39,188 nt of DNA from Rubellimicrobium mesophilum DSM 19309 (GTDB lineage: Bacteria; Pseudomonadota; Alphaproteobacteria; Rhodobacterales; Rhodobacteraceae). Below the pieces are notes generated by a model. That model worked only from the letters and a program-made list of their open reading frames with translations, was not told the origin of the DNA and ran no database searches. Positions within the stretch are counted from its first letter, which is position 1. Every line of letters starts with the position of its first letter. Positions 1-7,754 of this stretch are shown one piece after another. A program made the position numbers and the translations under genes. The stretch lies in assembly GCF_000600335.2 (NCBI RefSeq), contig NZ_KK088579.1, forward strand, positions 1 through 39,188, read 5' to 3'.

Positions 1-189
1 CTTCAACATCAGGCACGCCTGGATGGCAGCATCCGAGAAGGTGGTCGGACGCCCGCGCCGGCCACTCGGGGCGGCGATCCACTCCATCTCGGGATCAAAC
101 CAGACCAAAAGCGAGCCGCGCTGCTTCAGGGCTTCACTGTAGGCGCGCCAGTTGGTCGTGCGGTAGGTCGGAGGGTCAGGCTTGGGCAT
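1..189 (-). CDS. IS5-family transposase, N-terminal fragment
   Basis: The reverse strand from position 189 encodes 63 residues beginning MPKPDPPTYRTTNW and containing GSLLVWFDPEMEW and GRPTTFSDAAIQ, the typical N-terminus of IS5-family (IS903-like) transposases. The gene runs off the left edge of the window, so the DDE catalytic domain is not seen. An in-frame ATG at 196 is an alternative start two codons earlier. The element end lies to its right at 233-250. A second, different copy of this family starts at the right end of the window. Confidence 0.85.
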   Translation of the reverse strand, partial: MPKPDPPTYRTTNWRAYSEALKQRGSLLVWFDPEMEWIAAPSGRRGRPTTFSDAAIQACLMLK

Positions 190-207
190 CCTCATCCACT
201 AACCCAC

Positions 208-945
208 TCAGCCTCCAAGAGGAATCCCGCAGGATTTGCGCAACAGAGCCATCTGATATGACAAACCAGGCGTCGCCAAGACGTTAGAGTCTCCCTTATT
301 ACTAGCGTAGCGCTCGGGTTCCGACGTATCCACCTCAAGATCAGTTGTGAAAGCTGAGCCCGAGAAGTTTGCAGGGATGTAGTCTCGTATTGTGGTGAAC
401 GTTCCGTATATGAGCCGCACAATGTTGTCATTACGCTTCAATCCGGTAATTTCGACGATCAAATCCCTGAGTTGCTCTTCGTTCGCTTTGTGAGCGTGCT
501 CGTTCTTCTTGAAGATTTCGCCAAAGGCGTTTCGCAACCCACTCATGGCAGCAGCAGCCCGACCTGAGCCCGTCTTGAACTTAGAGTAAAGATCAGTGGG
601 AGTTCCATCGCTCTGAAGGAATCCCATCTTCTTCAATAGTGGCGGAACAGCACGAGCGCCACCACCCGACTGTCCTAGTACCGTTTCCATAAAGTTATTG
701 GTGAATTTGTCCGGACGCTCGGCCGCGATTAGCGCATCTAGAACATTCTTGAAGGAGCCGAGCGCCGGTGTGTAGGGCAAGTTACCCTTTATCTCATGGG
801 CAGGCTTGGAACCTGAAAGACCCGCAGGAACATCCCCAGCCGTTCCACCCTTTTTATCACTTGCATCTGACGTCTGCGTTGCGGAGTCTGTAGTTTCACT
901 TGCAACCTCGGTCGCCTTGTCAGTTCTTTGCGACGCCTCATCCAT
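208..945 (-). pseudogene. DUF5343 domain protein, 3' end replaced by IS sequence
   Basis: The open frame gives 245 residues. The first ~30 residues are Ser/Thr/Asp-rich and look disordered. After that LPYTPALGSFKNVLDAL, PDKFTNNFMETVLG, AVPPLLKKMGFLQSDGTPTDLY and a helical stretch through LRDLIVEITGLKRND match the DUF5343 family, whose function is unknown. Host codons end at 251 within GLSYQ; the final residues (ALLRKSCGIPLGG) are encoded by the IS end up to a fortuitous stop. The family normally continues with a C-terminal segment, so this copy is truncated. Base composition is roughly half GC, much lower than lepA next door, suggesting acquired DNA. The AGGGAG ribosome site sits rather far (about 12 bases) from the ATG, so the start is not certain. 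Confidence 0.7.
233..250 (-). repeat. terminal inverted repeat of the left IS5-family element
   Basis: Read on the minus strand this is GGCTCTGTTGCGCAAATC, the GGCnnTGTTGC...AA type of end found in IS903-like IS5 elements. It is placed 44 bases upstream of the transposase start, as expected for such elements. Position 250 is therefore the likely boundary between the IS and the interrupted host gene. Confidence 0.75.
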
Positions 946-1002
946 AACGCTACACTGCTCCCTAAGTCGCTTGAGTGAACCTAGAAGAGGCGGGTCGTTC
1001 GA

Positions 1003-2802
1003 TCAACTATCCATCTTCAGCGCCGAAATGAACGCCTCCTGCGGGATGTCCACCTTCCCGAACTGGCGCATCTTCTTCTTGCCCGCCTTCTGCTTGTCGA
1101 GCAGCTTGCGCTTCCGGGTCGCGTCGCCGCCGTAGCACTTGGCGGTCACGTCCTTCCTCAGCGCCGACAGGGTCTCGCGCGCGATGACCTTGCCGCCGAT
1201 GGCGGCCTGGATCGGGATCTTGAACATATGCCTCGGGATCAGGTCCTTGAGCTTCTCGACCATCGCGCGGCCCCGCATCTCGGCCCGGTCGCGGTGGACC
1301 ATCATGGAGAGCGCGTCCACGGGCTCGTCGTTCACCAGGATCGACATCTTGACCAGGGCGTCCTCGCGGTAGCCGGTGATCGAGTAGTCGAAGCTGGCGT
1401 AGCCCTTGGTCACGGACTTGAGCCGGTCGTAGAAGTCGAACACCACCTCGTTCAGCGGCAGGTCATAGACGACCATGGCCCGGTTCCCGGCATACGAAAG
1501 GTCGAGCTGGATGCCGCGCCGGTCCTGGCAGAGCTTGAGCACGTCGCCCAGATACTCGTCGGGGACGAGGATCGTGGCCTTGATGCGCGGCTCCTCCAGG
1601 TGGTCGACGTAGGTGAGGTCGGGCATGTCGGCGGGGTTGTGAAGCTCCCGCATGGTGCCGTCCTTCATGTAGAGGTGGTAGACCACCGACGGCGCCGTGG
1701 TGATGAGGTCGATGTCGTATTCGCGCTCCAAGCGGTCGCGGATGACCTCGAGGTGGAGGAGGCCGAGGAAGCCGCAGCGGAAGCCGAAGCCGAGCGCGGC
1801 CGAGGTCTCCATCTCGTAGGAGAAGGAGGCGTCGTTGAGGGCAAGCTTCTCGATGGCGTCGCGGAGGTCCTCGAAGTCGGCGGCGTCCACGGGGAAGAGG
1901 CCGCAGAAGACCACGGGCTGCGCGGGCTTGAAGCCGGGAAGCGGGACCTCGGCGCCCTTGCGCTCGGTCGTGATGGTGTCGCCGACGCGGGTGTCGCGGA
2001 CCTGCTTGATCTGCGCGGTGAGGACGCCGATCTCGCCCGGCCCGAGCTCGTCGATGTCGACCATCTGCGGGCGGAGGACGGCGAGCTTGTCGATGCCGTA
2101 GACGGCGTTGGTGGCGATCATGCGGACGCGGTCGCCCTTGCGGAGGACGCCGTCCATGACGCGGACCATGACGACGACGCCGAGGTATGGGTCGTACCAC
2201 GAATCCACCAGCATCGCCTTGAGCGGCGCGTCGCGGTCGCCCTTGGGCGCGGGGAGGCGGTGGACGATGGCCTCCAGCACGTCGGGGATGCCGAGGCCGG
2301 ACTTGGCGGAGATGAGGACGGCGTCGCTCGCGTCGAGGCCGATGACGTCCTCGATCTGCGTCTTGATGCGGTCGGGCTCGGCCGCCGGAAGGTCGATCTT
2401 GTTGAGGACGGGGACGATCTCGTGCCCCGCGTCGAGCGCCTGGTAGACGTTGGCGAGGGTCTGGGCCTCGACGCCCTGGGAGGCGTCCACGACGAGGAGC
2501 GAGCCCTCGACCGCGCGCATGGAGCGGCTGACCTCGTAGGCGAAGTCGACGTGCCCGGGCGTGTCGATGAGGTTCAGGACGTACTGCTGGCCGTCCTTGG
2601 CCTTGTAGTCGATGCGGACGGTGTTCGCCTTGATGGTGATGCCCCGCTCCCGCTCGATGTCCATGGAGTCGAGGATCTGCTCCTTCATGTCGCGGTCGGC
2701 GACGGTGCCGGTCGACTGGATCAGCCGGTCGGCGAGCGTGGATTTCCCGTGGTCGATATGGGCCACGATGGAGAAGTTGCGGATGCGGGACAGGTCGGTC
2801 AT
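1003..2802 (-). CDS. lepA: elongation factor 4 (ribosomal back-translocase LepA)
   Basis: 599 residues, the usual LepA length. It is a translational GTPase that acts on elongating 70S ribosomes. Seen: the P-loop [14 protein letters not shown] near residue 15, the G2/G3 region with DTPGHVDF, the G4 motif NKIDLP, the EF-G-like domains III and V, and the LepA-specific C-terminal domain ending in [18 protein letters not shown]. The open frame extends to 3078, but the family N-terminus ([20 protein letters not shown]) begins at the ATG at 2802, and the upstream residues overlap the divergent antitoxin gene. The Shine-Dalgarno sequence of this start lies inside a perfect hairpin (2804-2820). Confidence 0.97.
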   Translation of the reverse strand: MTDLSRIRNFSIVAHIDHGKSTLADRLIQSTGTVADRDMKEQILDSMDIERERGITIKANTVRIDYKAKDGQQYVLNLIDTPGHVDFAYEVSRSMRAVEGSLLVVDASQGVEAQTLANVYQALDAGHEIVPVLNKIDLPAAEPDRIKTQIEDVIGLDASDAVLISAKSGLGIPDVLEAIVHRLPAPKGDRDAPLKAMLVDSWYDPYLGVVVMVRVMDGVLRKGDRVRMIATNAVYGIDKLAVLRPQMVDIDELGPGEIGVLTAQIKQVRDTRVGDTITTERKGAEVPLPGFKPAQPVVFCGLFPVDAADFEDLRDAIEKLALNDASFSYEMETSAALGFGFRCGFLGLLHLEVIRDRLEREYDIDLITTAPSVVYHLYMKDGTMRELHNPADMPDLTYVDHLEEPRIKATILVPDEYLGDVLKLCQDRRGIQLDLSYAGNRAMVVYDLPLNEVVFDFYDRLKSVTKGYASFDYSITGYREDALVKMSILVNDEPVDALSMMVHRDRAEMRGRAMVEKLKDLIPRHMFKIPIQAAIGGKVIARETLSALRKDVTAKCYGGDATRKRKLLDKQKAGKKKMRQFGKVDIPQEAFISALKMDS

Positions 2803-2803
2803 G

Positions 2804-2820
2804 CGCCCCCTATGGGGGCG
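2804..2820 (-). promoter_or_regulatory. hairpin covering the lepA ribosome-binding site
   Basis: On the minus strand CGCCCCC-ATA-GGGGGCG forms a perfect 7-bp stem with a three-base loop directly before the lepA ATG at 2802. The GGGGG of its 3' arm, preceded by A, is the only good Shine-Dalgarno candidate for lepA. A closed stem would hide it. The regulatory role is inference. Confidence 0.45.
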
Positions 2821-2863
2821 ATTCCCGAAGGCGTCAAGGAACGTCCCGGGGAGGCCGGGCGGG

Positions 2864-2896
2864 TTGAGGAATGCGCATTGCAGTGTATATTGCAAT
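2864..2896 (+). promoter_or_regulatory. promoter and palindromic operator of the phd-doc pair
   Basis: A -35 box TTGAGG (2864-2869), 16 bases, and a -10 box TATATT (2886-2891) precede the antitoxin gene. The -10 box lies inside the inverted repeat ATTGCA-N8-TGCAAT (2877-2896). Antitoxins of the Phd/YefM family bind such palindromes and repress their own operon, so this is the expected operator. It leaves a leader of about 20 bases with GGAG at 2907-2910 ahead of the ATG. Confidence 0.6.
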
Positions 2897-2916
2897 GGAC
2901 ATTCAGGGAGCCCGCC

Positions 2917-3168
2917 ATGACCCGCCTTCTGACCAAGAACATCGCCACGATGACCGAGTTGCGCGATCCGCAGAAGGTGCTGGACGCCGCGAACGGGGAG
3001 CCGGTGGCGATCCTGAAGAACTCCAAGCTGGTGGCCTATCTGGTGCCGGCGGAGCGGGTGGACGAGGCGCCGGGACACCGCTACGCGACGCTGGAGGAGG
3101 TGAGGCGGGCCCTTGAGGAGCGCCGAGAGGTCAACCAGCCGGTTCTCGACTGGCTGCGCGACAAGTGA
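2917..3168 (+). CDS. phd: type II antitoxin, Phd/YefM family
   Basis: 83 residues. The N-terminal half ([20 protein letters not shown], then [19 protein letters not shown]) is the Phd/YefM (StbD-like) DNA-binding dimer fold. The C-terminal part ([21 protein letters not shown]) is the charged helix that normally wraps and blocks the toxin. The ATG at 2917 is preceded by GGAG at good spacing. The TGA stop overlaps the GTG start of the toxin gene (GTGA at 3165), a translationally coupled arrangement that keeps antitoxin in excess. Likely represses its own promoter together with the toxin. Confidence 0.88.
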   Translation: MTRLLTKNIATMTELRDPQKVLDAANGEPVAILKNSKLVAYLVPAERVDEAPGHRYATLEEVRRALEERREVNQPVLDWLRDK

Positions 3169-3544
3169 GCTTCGAGCTGCTCTCGGAAGAACTGGTCGAT
3201 CATATCCACGATCAGGTGCTGAATCCGGGTGAACTGCCAGGGCGGGCTCGCGACAAGTCGCTTGCCGGGGCGCTCGCCCGGGTCGAGAACCGTTTGGCGT
3301 ATGGAATGATCGACGATGCTTTCGATCTGGCGGCCATGTATGCGGTCGCCATTGCCCAGGGCCACTGCTTCAACGACGCCAACAAGCGGGCGGCACACCA
3401 GATCATGGACGTGTGCCTCGTCCTGAACGGGATCAGGATCGCCTGGAACGTCGAGGAGATCGGCCCCGTCATCGTCCGCGTGGCGCAGGGCCAGATGGAC
3501 TCGGACGCCTCGCCTGTTGGCTCCGCACCAAGGTGGGGGGCTGA
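3165..3544 (+). CDS. doc: Doc-family (Fic fold) toxin, frameshifted near its 3' end
   Basis: Starts with GTG overlapping the antitoxin stop. The protein carries the Doc active-site motif [12 protein letters not shown] (His67, HxFxDxNKR form), so it should be a Fic-fold kinase of the P1 Doc type, which phosphorylates EF-Tu and stops translation. As read, the frame leaves the family pattern after QGQMDSDA and continues without a stop to 3947, through the next gene. Adding one base near 3509-3511 restores [11 protein letters not shown] and a stop at 3542-3544, giving 126 residues, the length of P1 Doc. The catalytic part is upstream of the indel. Either sequencing error or a real mutation that fuses the toxin to a downstream lipoprotein. 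Confidence 0.8.
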
Positions 3545-3647
3545 GCCGGCGCTGCCACGGCGACAGTCCGTGGCGAGGCCGCCGAATTGCGCTCCCTCGC
3601 CCACCCCGCCAATATCCGGCCCGAGCAGAAGAACACGAGGCAGGGCG

Positions 3648-3947
3648 TTGCAACGATTCGGGTTGTGCCTGGCGCTGGGCGCCTTCTGGGTGCTGGGCGG
3701 CTGCGGCGGAGGGGTCTCCGGCGAGATCGGGCAGGCCTGCATGGCGGGCGGGCGGGACGGCGCGAACCCCCGGACCTGCGCCTGCGTCCAAGGGGTCGCG
3801 AACCAGACGCTCTCGGGCCCGGAGCAGCGTCGGGCGGCGCGCTTCTTCTCGAACCCCGACGAGGCGGAGGAGGCCCGCACGGGGAGCGGGTCCTTCTGGG
3901 ACCGCTACGAGGCCTTCGCCGCCCGTGCCGAGGCCGTCTGCCGCTGA
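3648..3947 (+). CDS. small putative lipoprotein
   Basis: About 99 residues from a TTG start at 3648, chosen because it gives a compact lipoprotein signal peptide (basic QRF, hydrophobic stretch, lipobox V-L-G-G-C) and because GAGGCAGGG lies just upstream. The mature part has further cysteines (QACMAGG, TCACVQG) and the pattern LSGPEQRRAARFFSNPDEAEEA with a C-terminal AEAVC, which I recognise as a conserved short protein of Rhodobacteraceae without assigned function. No upstream stop separates it from the doc frame as sequenced. It ends four bases from the convergent copper chaperone gene. Confidence 0.6.
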   Translation: MQRFGLCLALGAFWVLGGCGGGVSGEIGQACMAGGRDGANPRTCACVQGVANQTLSGPEQRRAARFFSNPDEAEEARTGSGSFWDRYEAFAARAEAVCR

Positions 3948-3951
3948 GGGC

Positions 3952-4461
3952 TCAGTCGCCCTCGCCGCCCATGTCCATCCCCTCCATGGAACCGTGGTCC
4001 ATGTCCTCCATGCCATCGGCCGGGGCATCGGCCAGGCGGCTGAGGTCAACGGGGACGTCCACCGTCACCTCGCCCGCATGTTCGAAGGTGAGCGTCACCG
4101 GGATCGACTCGCCGTCCTCCCAGGGATCGGCGAGGCCCATGAACATCAGGTGCGTGCCGCCCCGCTGGAGCATGGCGACGCTGCCGGCCGGAATCTCGAG
4201 AGGCTCCGCGAGGGGCTCCATGCGCATCACGCCGTCCACCTCGCTGCTGTCGTGGACCTGCACCTTCCCGGCGGCGGGGGAGGCGACGGAGAGGAGGTGA
4301 TCCGGCTCCGAGGCGTGGTTGTGGATCATCATGTAGGCCGCCCCGGTCGTGGACTGCGGCGTGGGCGAGATGGCGTAGGCGCCGTGGATCTCGATGTGGC
4401 CCTCGTCGGCCAGGGCCGGCGGAGCGGCGAGGAGGAGGGCGGCCAGGGCGGCGCGAAGCAT
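3952..4461 (-). CDS. periplasmic copper chaperone PCu(A)C
   Basis: 169 residues with a clear Sec signal peptide (MLRAALAALLLAAPPALA). The mature domain is the PCuAC/DUF461 cupredoxin-like fold with the copper ligands of the family: His in VQVHDSS, Met in GVMRM, and HLMFM. These proteins deliver Cu(I) to cytochrome c oxidase in the periplasm. The C-terminal tail is unusually rich in Met and His (GMEDMDHGSMEGMDMGG), a plausible extra copper site. ATG at 4461 is preferred over TTG at 4473 because GGAG is correctly spaced before it. Divergent from the transporter at 4589. Confidence 0.88.
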   Translation of the reverse strand: MLRAALAALLLAAPPALADEGHIEIHGAYAISPTPQSTTGAAYMMIHNHASEPDHLLSVASPAAGKVQVHDSSEVDGVMRMEPLAEPLEIPAGSVAMLQRGGTHLMFMGLADPWEDGESIPVTLTFEHAGEVTVDVPVDLSRLADAPADGMEDMDHGSMEGMDMGGEGD

Positions 4462-4588
4462 GGGAATCTCCAAGGACCAAGGTTTCCGACGCGCCTAGCA
4501 CGGAGCCGTCCGGCGAACCATGCGGCGCGCTGGCCTCCCCCCGGCGCGGCTGCTACGGATCGGGCCGACCCCGTCACGGAGCCCCCTC

Positions 4589-5521
4589 ATGGCCGACCGC
4601 ATCCTCCTCGGCGTGGCCCTCATGCTGGGCTTCGTCGTCTCCGCCCCGCTGATCGACGTGGCCTCCAAGCTCGCCGCCCGGACGATTCCCGTGGGCGAGG
4701 TCACGGCCGCGCGCTTCCTCGTGCAGGGGCTGGTGATGCTGCCGCTGGCGCTCGGGCACATGGCCCTGCCGCGGGCGCTGGTCGGGATGGTGGCGCTGCG
4801 GGCGCTGATGCTGGTGACATCCACCTTCGCCTTCGTCTCGGCCATCGACGTGATGCCCCTCGCCGACGCGCTGGCCATCGTCTTCGTGATGCCGTTCATC
4901 CTGCTGCTGCTCGGACGCTTCCTCTTCGGCGACGCGGTGGGCCCGAGGCGGATCGCGGCCTGCGCGGTGGGGTTCGGCGGATGCCTCCTGGTCATCCAGC
5001 CCTCGCTCGCCACCTTCGGGCCGGTGGCGCTCTGGCCCCTCGGGACGGCCGTGAGCTTCGCGCTCTACATGCTCATCACGCGGGGGCTGTCCGCGCGGAT
5101 GCACCCGGTCGCGATGCAGTTCCACACCTCGGTGCTGGCGCTGCTGATCTGCCTCCCGGTGCTGTGGCTGGCCGAGGGGAGCGGGAACGCGGCGCTCGAC
5201 CCGGTGCGGCCCGAGGGCTGGGCCTGGCTCTGGCTCGCCGGGGTGGGCGTGGCCTCGGCGGTGTCGCACATGCTGATGACGGTGGCGCTCCGCTTCGCGC
5301 CGTCGGCGACGCTGGCGCCGCTCAACTACCTCGAGATCGTCAGCACGACGACCCTGGGCTACCTCATCTTCGGGGACCTGCCGGACGCGCTGACCTTCGT
5401 CGGCATCGCGGTGATCGTGGCATCGGGCCTCTACGTCATCCACCGGGAGAGGGCGACGGCCAGCGCGGCGCGGCGATCAGGGCCGCGACCGCCCGAGCAA
5501 GCACCCCGCGCGGCAGGATGA
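4589..5521 (+). CDS. DMT-superfamily (EamA) transporter
   Basis: 310 residues, almost entirely hydrophobic, with about ten membrane segments in two EamA repeats (for example AARFLVQGLVMLPLAL and ADALAIVFVMPFILLLLGRFLFGD in the first half, and LAPLNYLEIVSTTTLGYLIFGD in the second). Inner-membrane metabolite exporter of the drug/metabolite superfamily; the substrate cannot be told. The ATG at 4589 follows CACGGAG and opens directly into the first membrane helix; an in-frame start at 4520 would add a poor N-terminus. Its last 86 bases overlap, tail to tail, the end of the thiamine pyrophosphokinase gene. Confidence 0.88.
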   Translation: MADRILLGVALMLGFVVSAPLIDVASKLAARTIPVGEVTAARFLVQGLVMLPLALGHMALPRALVGMVALRALMLVTSTFAFVSAIDVMPLADALAIVFVMPFILLLLGRFLFGDAVGPRRIAACAVGFGGCLLVIQPSLATFGPVALWPLGTAVSFALYMLITRGLSARMHPVAMQFHTSVLALLICLPVLWLAEGSGNAALDPVRPEGWAWLWLAGVGVASAVSHMLMTVALRFAPSATLAPLNYLEIVSTTTLGYLIFGDLPDALTFVGIAVIVASGLYVIHRERATASAARRSGPRPPEQAPRAAG

Positions 5522-6128
5522 CCAGCATCCCCGGCCCCGACGGGCGCAGCCGGACCTCGCCCCTGGCCTCGTTCGAGGTGCCGATCCGGGTCTGCGGCGC
5601 GAAGGCGAGACCGTCGGTGGGCCAGAGGAGCCCCTCGGATGCGATCCCGACCGGCGCGAAGGGAAAGAGCGAGACCAGCGTGCCGGGATCGAGCGGCAGC
5701 GCAAGCTCGGGCGGCGCATGGAAGGCGAGCGTCGTCGGGCCGAGGAGCACGCAGGGCCGATCCGGCCGCGCGACGAGGCTGTGCAGCGCCGCCAGCTCGT
5801 GGTCGAGGCGCCCGCCCGCGAAGCCCAGCGCGACCACCGCCGGCGCGTCGATGCGGGTGAGAGCCTTGTCGAAGTCGGTCGTCTCCTGCTCGGGCACCGG
5901 ATGGAGCCGCCCGGCGAAGGCGCGCGCGGCCTCCTCCGACAGGCTGTCCATGTCGCCGATCACCGCGACGGGATCGGCGCCGGCGGCCAGCACCGCGTCC
6001 GCGCCTCCGTCCGCCGCCACGAGAATCGGGGCGAGGCGGAGCGAGAGGGCAAGATCCTCCGCTGTCAAGTCAGCCCCGCCGACCAGCGTCACCGGCTCTC
6101 GGCTCTGGACGATGGCGCCCGCCTTCAT
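5436..6128 (-). CDS. thiamine pyrophosphokinase
   Basis: 230 residues. Transfers pyrophosphate from ATP to thiamine to make thiamine diphosphate. Family motifs are present in order: ADGGADAVL, IGDMDSLSEEA, the catalytic TTDFDKAL, and GFAGGRLDHELAAL, followed by the C-terminal thiamin-binding beta domain (GEVRLRPSGPGMLVILP). The ATG at 6128 is preceded by GAGGACA; the longer frame from 6191 adds residues not found in the family. The 3' end overlaps the convergent transporter gene. Confidence 0.92.
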   Translation of the reverse strand: MKAGAIVQSREPVTLVGGADLTAEDLALSLRLAPILVAADGGADAVLAAGADPVAVIGDMDSLSEEAARAFAGRLHPVPEQETTDFDKALTRIDAPAVVALGFAGGRLDHELAALHSLVARPDRPCVLLGPTTLAFHAPPELALPLDPGTLVSLFPFAPVGIASEGLLWPTDGLAFAPQTRIGTSNEARGEVRLRPSGPGMLVILPRGVLARAVAALIAAPRWPSPSPGG

Positions 6129-6265
6129 ACATTGTCCTCGCAGCCGATGGATCGCCCCGAAAGGGTCAAGAAAGAACCTCTTCCTGTCCACCCGTTGTTA
6201 ATCATTGCGTGCGACACCCGTTGCAAGGCTGTGGCGACTTTGCGCGCCGAAGACGAGTAATCTGG

Positions 6266-7504
6266 ATGGCCAAGACACCGAAGACGCTTCAGGTCAGTTT
6301 CGGAGGGTTCTCCTGCAGCCTGGAGGGATTCGAGGACCCCGTCGAGGCCATGAGGGCCGTCACCGAATACCTGCGCGAACTGTCCACCCGCGACCCGTCC
6401 TTCGCGTCGCGCATCGGGCTCGCCGCCGAGGGCGCCGTCGCCCTGCCCGGGTCGATGCCCCCCCCACCGCCGCCCGAAACGGTCGCCCCTGCTCCACCGG
6501 CCCTGGCTCCCCTTCCCCGGGCGCTGGCCCCCGCCGGCCCGGACCCCGACCCGGAGGTCGGATCGGCTCCGGTCGTCGTGGCGGTGGAGGTTCTGGCGAT
6601 CGAAGCGCCCTTGCCCCTCGATGGCCCGTTCCTCCCCGAGGACGAGGAGGTGCCGGTCCCCGAGGACGAGGAGGTGCTGGTCCCCGAGGACGAGGACAGG
6701 TGGCTTTCGGAGGTCGCCCAGCCGCTTCCCGGGGATGAGGGAGTCCGTCCCCATGAGCAGGAGGAGCCCCCGACGCCCGAGGAGGCGGAGCGGGGCGGCC
6801 CGGAGGAGATGGCGCCGGCGCCCGCCGCCGAGGCCGCCGCGCATCCCGGGCTCCAGAAGCTCCTCGCGGCAACCCCGGAGGGCGAGGAGGAGCTTTCCCG
6901 CATCATGTCGCGGGCCGAGGACCGGCTGGCCGACCCCGAGGCGGTGCGGCGGCGCGATGCCATCGCCCAGCTCAAGGCGGCCGTCGCCGCGACCGAGGCC
7001 GAGCGCGCCCTGGGCGAACCCGACCCCGGTCCGCAGGCCCGCCAGGACGCCTTCCGCCACGACCTGAGCGAGGCCGTCCGGTCCCAGCCGCCGGGCGCCC
7101 GATCCGAGCAGGCCCCCCTGCGGCTCGTCGCCGCGCTCCGGGTGGACGCTCCGCCCGCGGCGGAGGTCGAGGACCGCGTGGAGGAGGCGAAGGAGGAGGA
7201 CCCGCTGCCCGTGCGGCGGCCCGACTCGTTTCGGGTCTTCGCGTCGGAGATGAGCGCCTCCACCTTGCCCGACCTCCTCGAGGCCGCCGCCGCCTGGCTT
7301 TGCTTCGTGGACGACCGGGAGAGCGTCTCGCGCGCGCAGATCCTCGCGCTCGCCTCCGAGGCCCTGGAGGCGCGGCCCGAGCGGGAGGAGGGCCTGCGCG
7401 CCTTCGGCACCCTCCTGCGCGAGGAGCGGATCGTCGCCGTCGCGGGCGGGCGCTATCGCGTCAGCGAAGGGAGCCGCTTCCATCCCGGGCGGCTCGCCGG
7501 CTAG
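6266..7504 (+). CDS. uncharacterised acidic/proline-rich protein of Rhodobacteraceae type
   Basis: 412 residues. The N-terminal ~50 residues (TLQVSFGGFSCSLEGFEDPVEAMRAV, then TEYLRELSTRDPSFASR) form a compact conserved block. The middle is low-complexity, rich in Pro, Ala, Glu and Asp, with an 8-residue tandem repeat PEDEEVPV (2.6 copies, residues 124-144). The C-terminal ~90 residues (from FRVFASEMSASTLPDLLEAAAAWL to GRYRVSEGSRF) form a second conserved, mainly helical block. I recall similar two-ended proteins in Rhodobacteraceae but know no function. No signal peptide or membrane segment, so cytoplasmic. Divergent from thiamine pyrophosphokinase; ends three bases from DUF2842. Confidence 0.7.
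   Translation: MAKTPKTLQVSFGGFSCSLEGFEDPVEAMRAVTEYLRELSTRDPSFASRIGLAAEGAVALPGSMPPPPPPETVAPAPPALAPLPRALAPAGPDPDPEVGSAPVVVAVEVLAIEAPLPLDGPFLPEDEEVPVPEDEEVLVPEDEDRWLSEVAQPLPGDEGVRPHEQEEPPTPEEAERGGPEEMAPAPAAEAAAHPGLQKLLAATPEGEEELSRIMSRAEDRLADPEAVRRRDAIAQLKAAVAATEAERALGEPDPGPQARQDAFRHDLSEAVRSQPPGARSEQAPLRLVAALRVDAPPAAEVEDRVEEAKEEDPLPVRRPDSFRVFASEMSASTLPDLLEAAAAWLCFVDDRESVSRAQILALASEALEARPEREEGLRAFGTLLREERIVAVAGGRYRVSEGSRFHPGRLAG
6635..6697 (+). repeat. 24-bp in-frame tandem repeat
   Basis: Three tandem copies (two full, one partial) of a 24-base unit encoding P-E-D-E-E-V-P/L-V inside the uncharacterised protein at 6266. Units start at 6635, 6659 and 6683 and are nearly identical, suggesting recent slippage expansion of an acidic linker. 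Confidence 0.8.
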
Positions 7505-7507
7505 GGC

Positions 7508-7750
7508 TCACTTCGGCGGACGGGGCGCGTCGGGGTCGTCGCGCCCGACGCCCTTGAAGACCGACCGGAAGGGCAGCGCCCAGATGATGCCGAGCGCCAC
7601 GAAGACCAGGATCTCGAGCCACCAGATGGGCCGCCCGAACCTGTCGCGCAGCACGTCCATGATGGTCACCGCCGCCACGATGTAGAGCGGCAGCCCGACC
7701 AGCAGGATCACCAGCGCCCAGCGGCGGCGGGCTCGGTAGCTCAGCGCCAT
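7508..7750 (-). CDS. DUF2842 membrane protein
   Basis: 80 residues with two membrane helices (WALVILLVGLPLYIVAAVTIM and WWLEILVFVALGIIWALPF) and a short charged tail (RSVFKGVGRDDPDAP), the DUF2842 pattern of Rhodobacterales. Function unknown. It starts four bases after the purA stop on the same strand, so the two are almost certainly cotranscribed. Confidence 0.85.
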   Translation of the reverse strand: MALSYRARRRWALVILLVGLPLYIVAAVTIMDVLRDRFGRPIWWLEILVFVALGIIWALPFRSVFKGVGRDDPDAPRPPK

Positions 7751-7754
7751 CGGC

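Larger units (their letters stand above)
1..250 (-). mobile_element. IS5-family insertion sequence, partial (left edge)
   Basis: Contains one terminal inverted repeat (233-250) and the first 63 codons of the transposase. The rest lies outside the window. The insertion cut the DUF5343 gene that reads toward it from 945. The target duplication cannot be tested because the other IS end is not present. Confidence 0.8.

Noticed and set aside
1228..3168. A 646-residue plus-strand open frame across lepA
   Set aside because: It is the antisense of lepA in GC-rich DNA (repetitive V/D/G/L/H composition). Only its last 83 residues, the antitoxin, are real.
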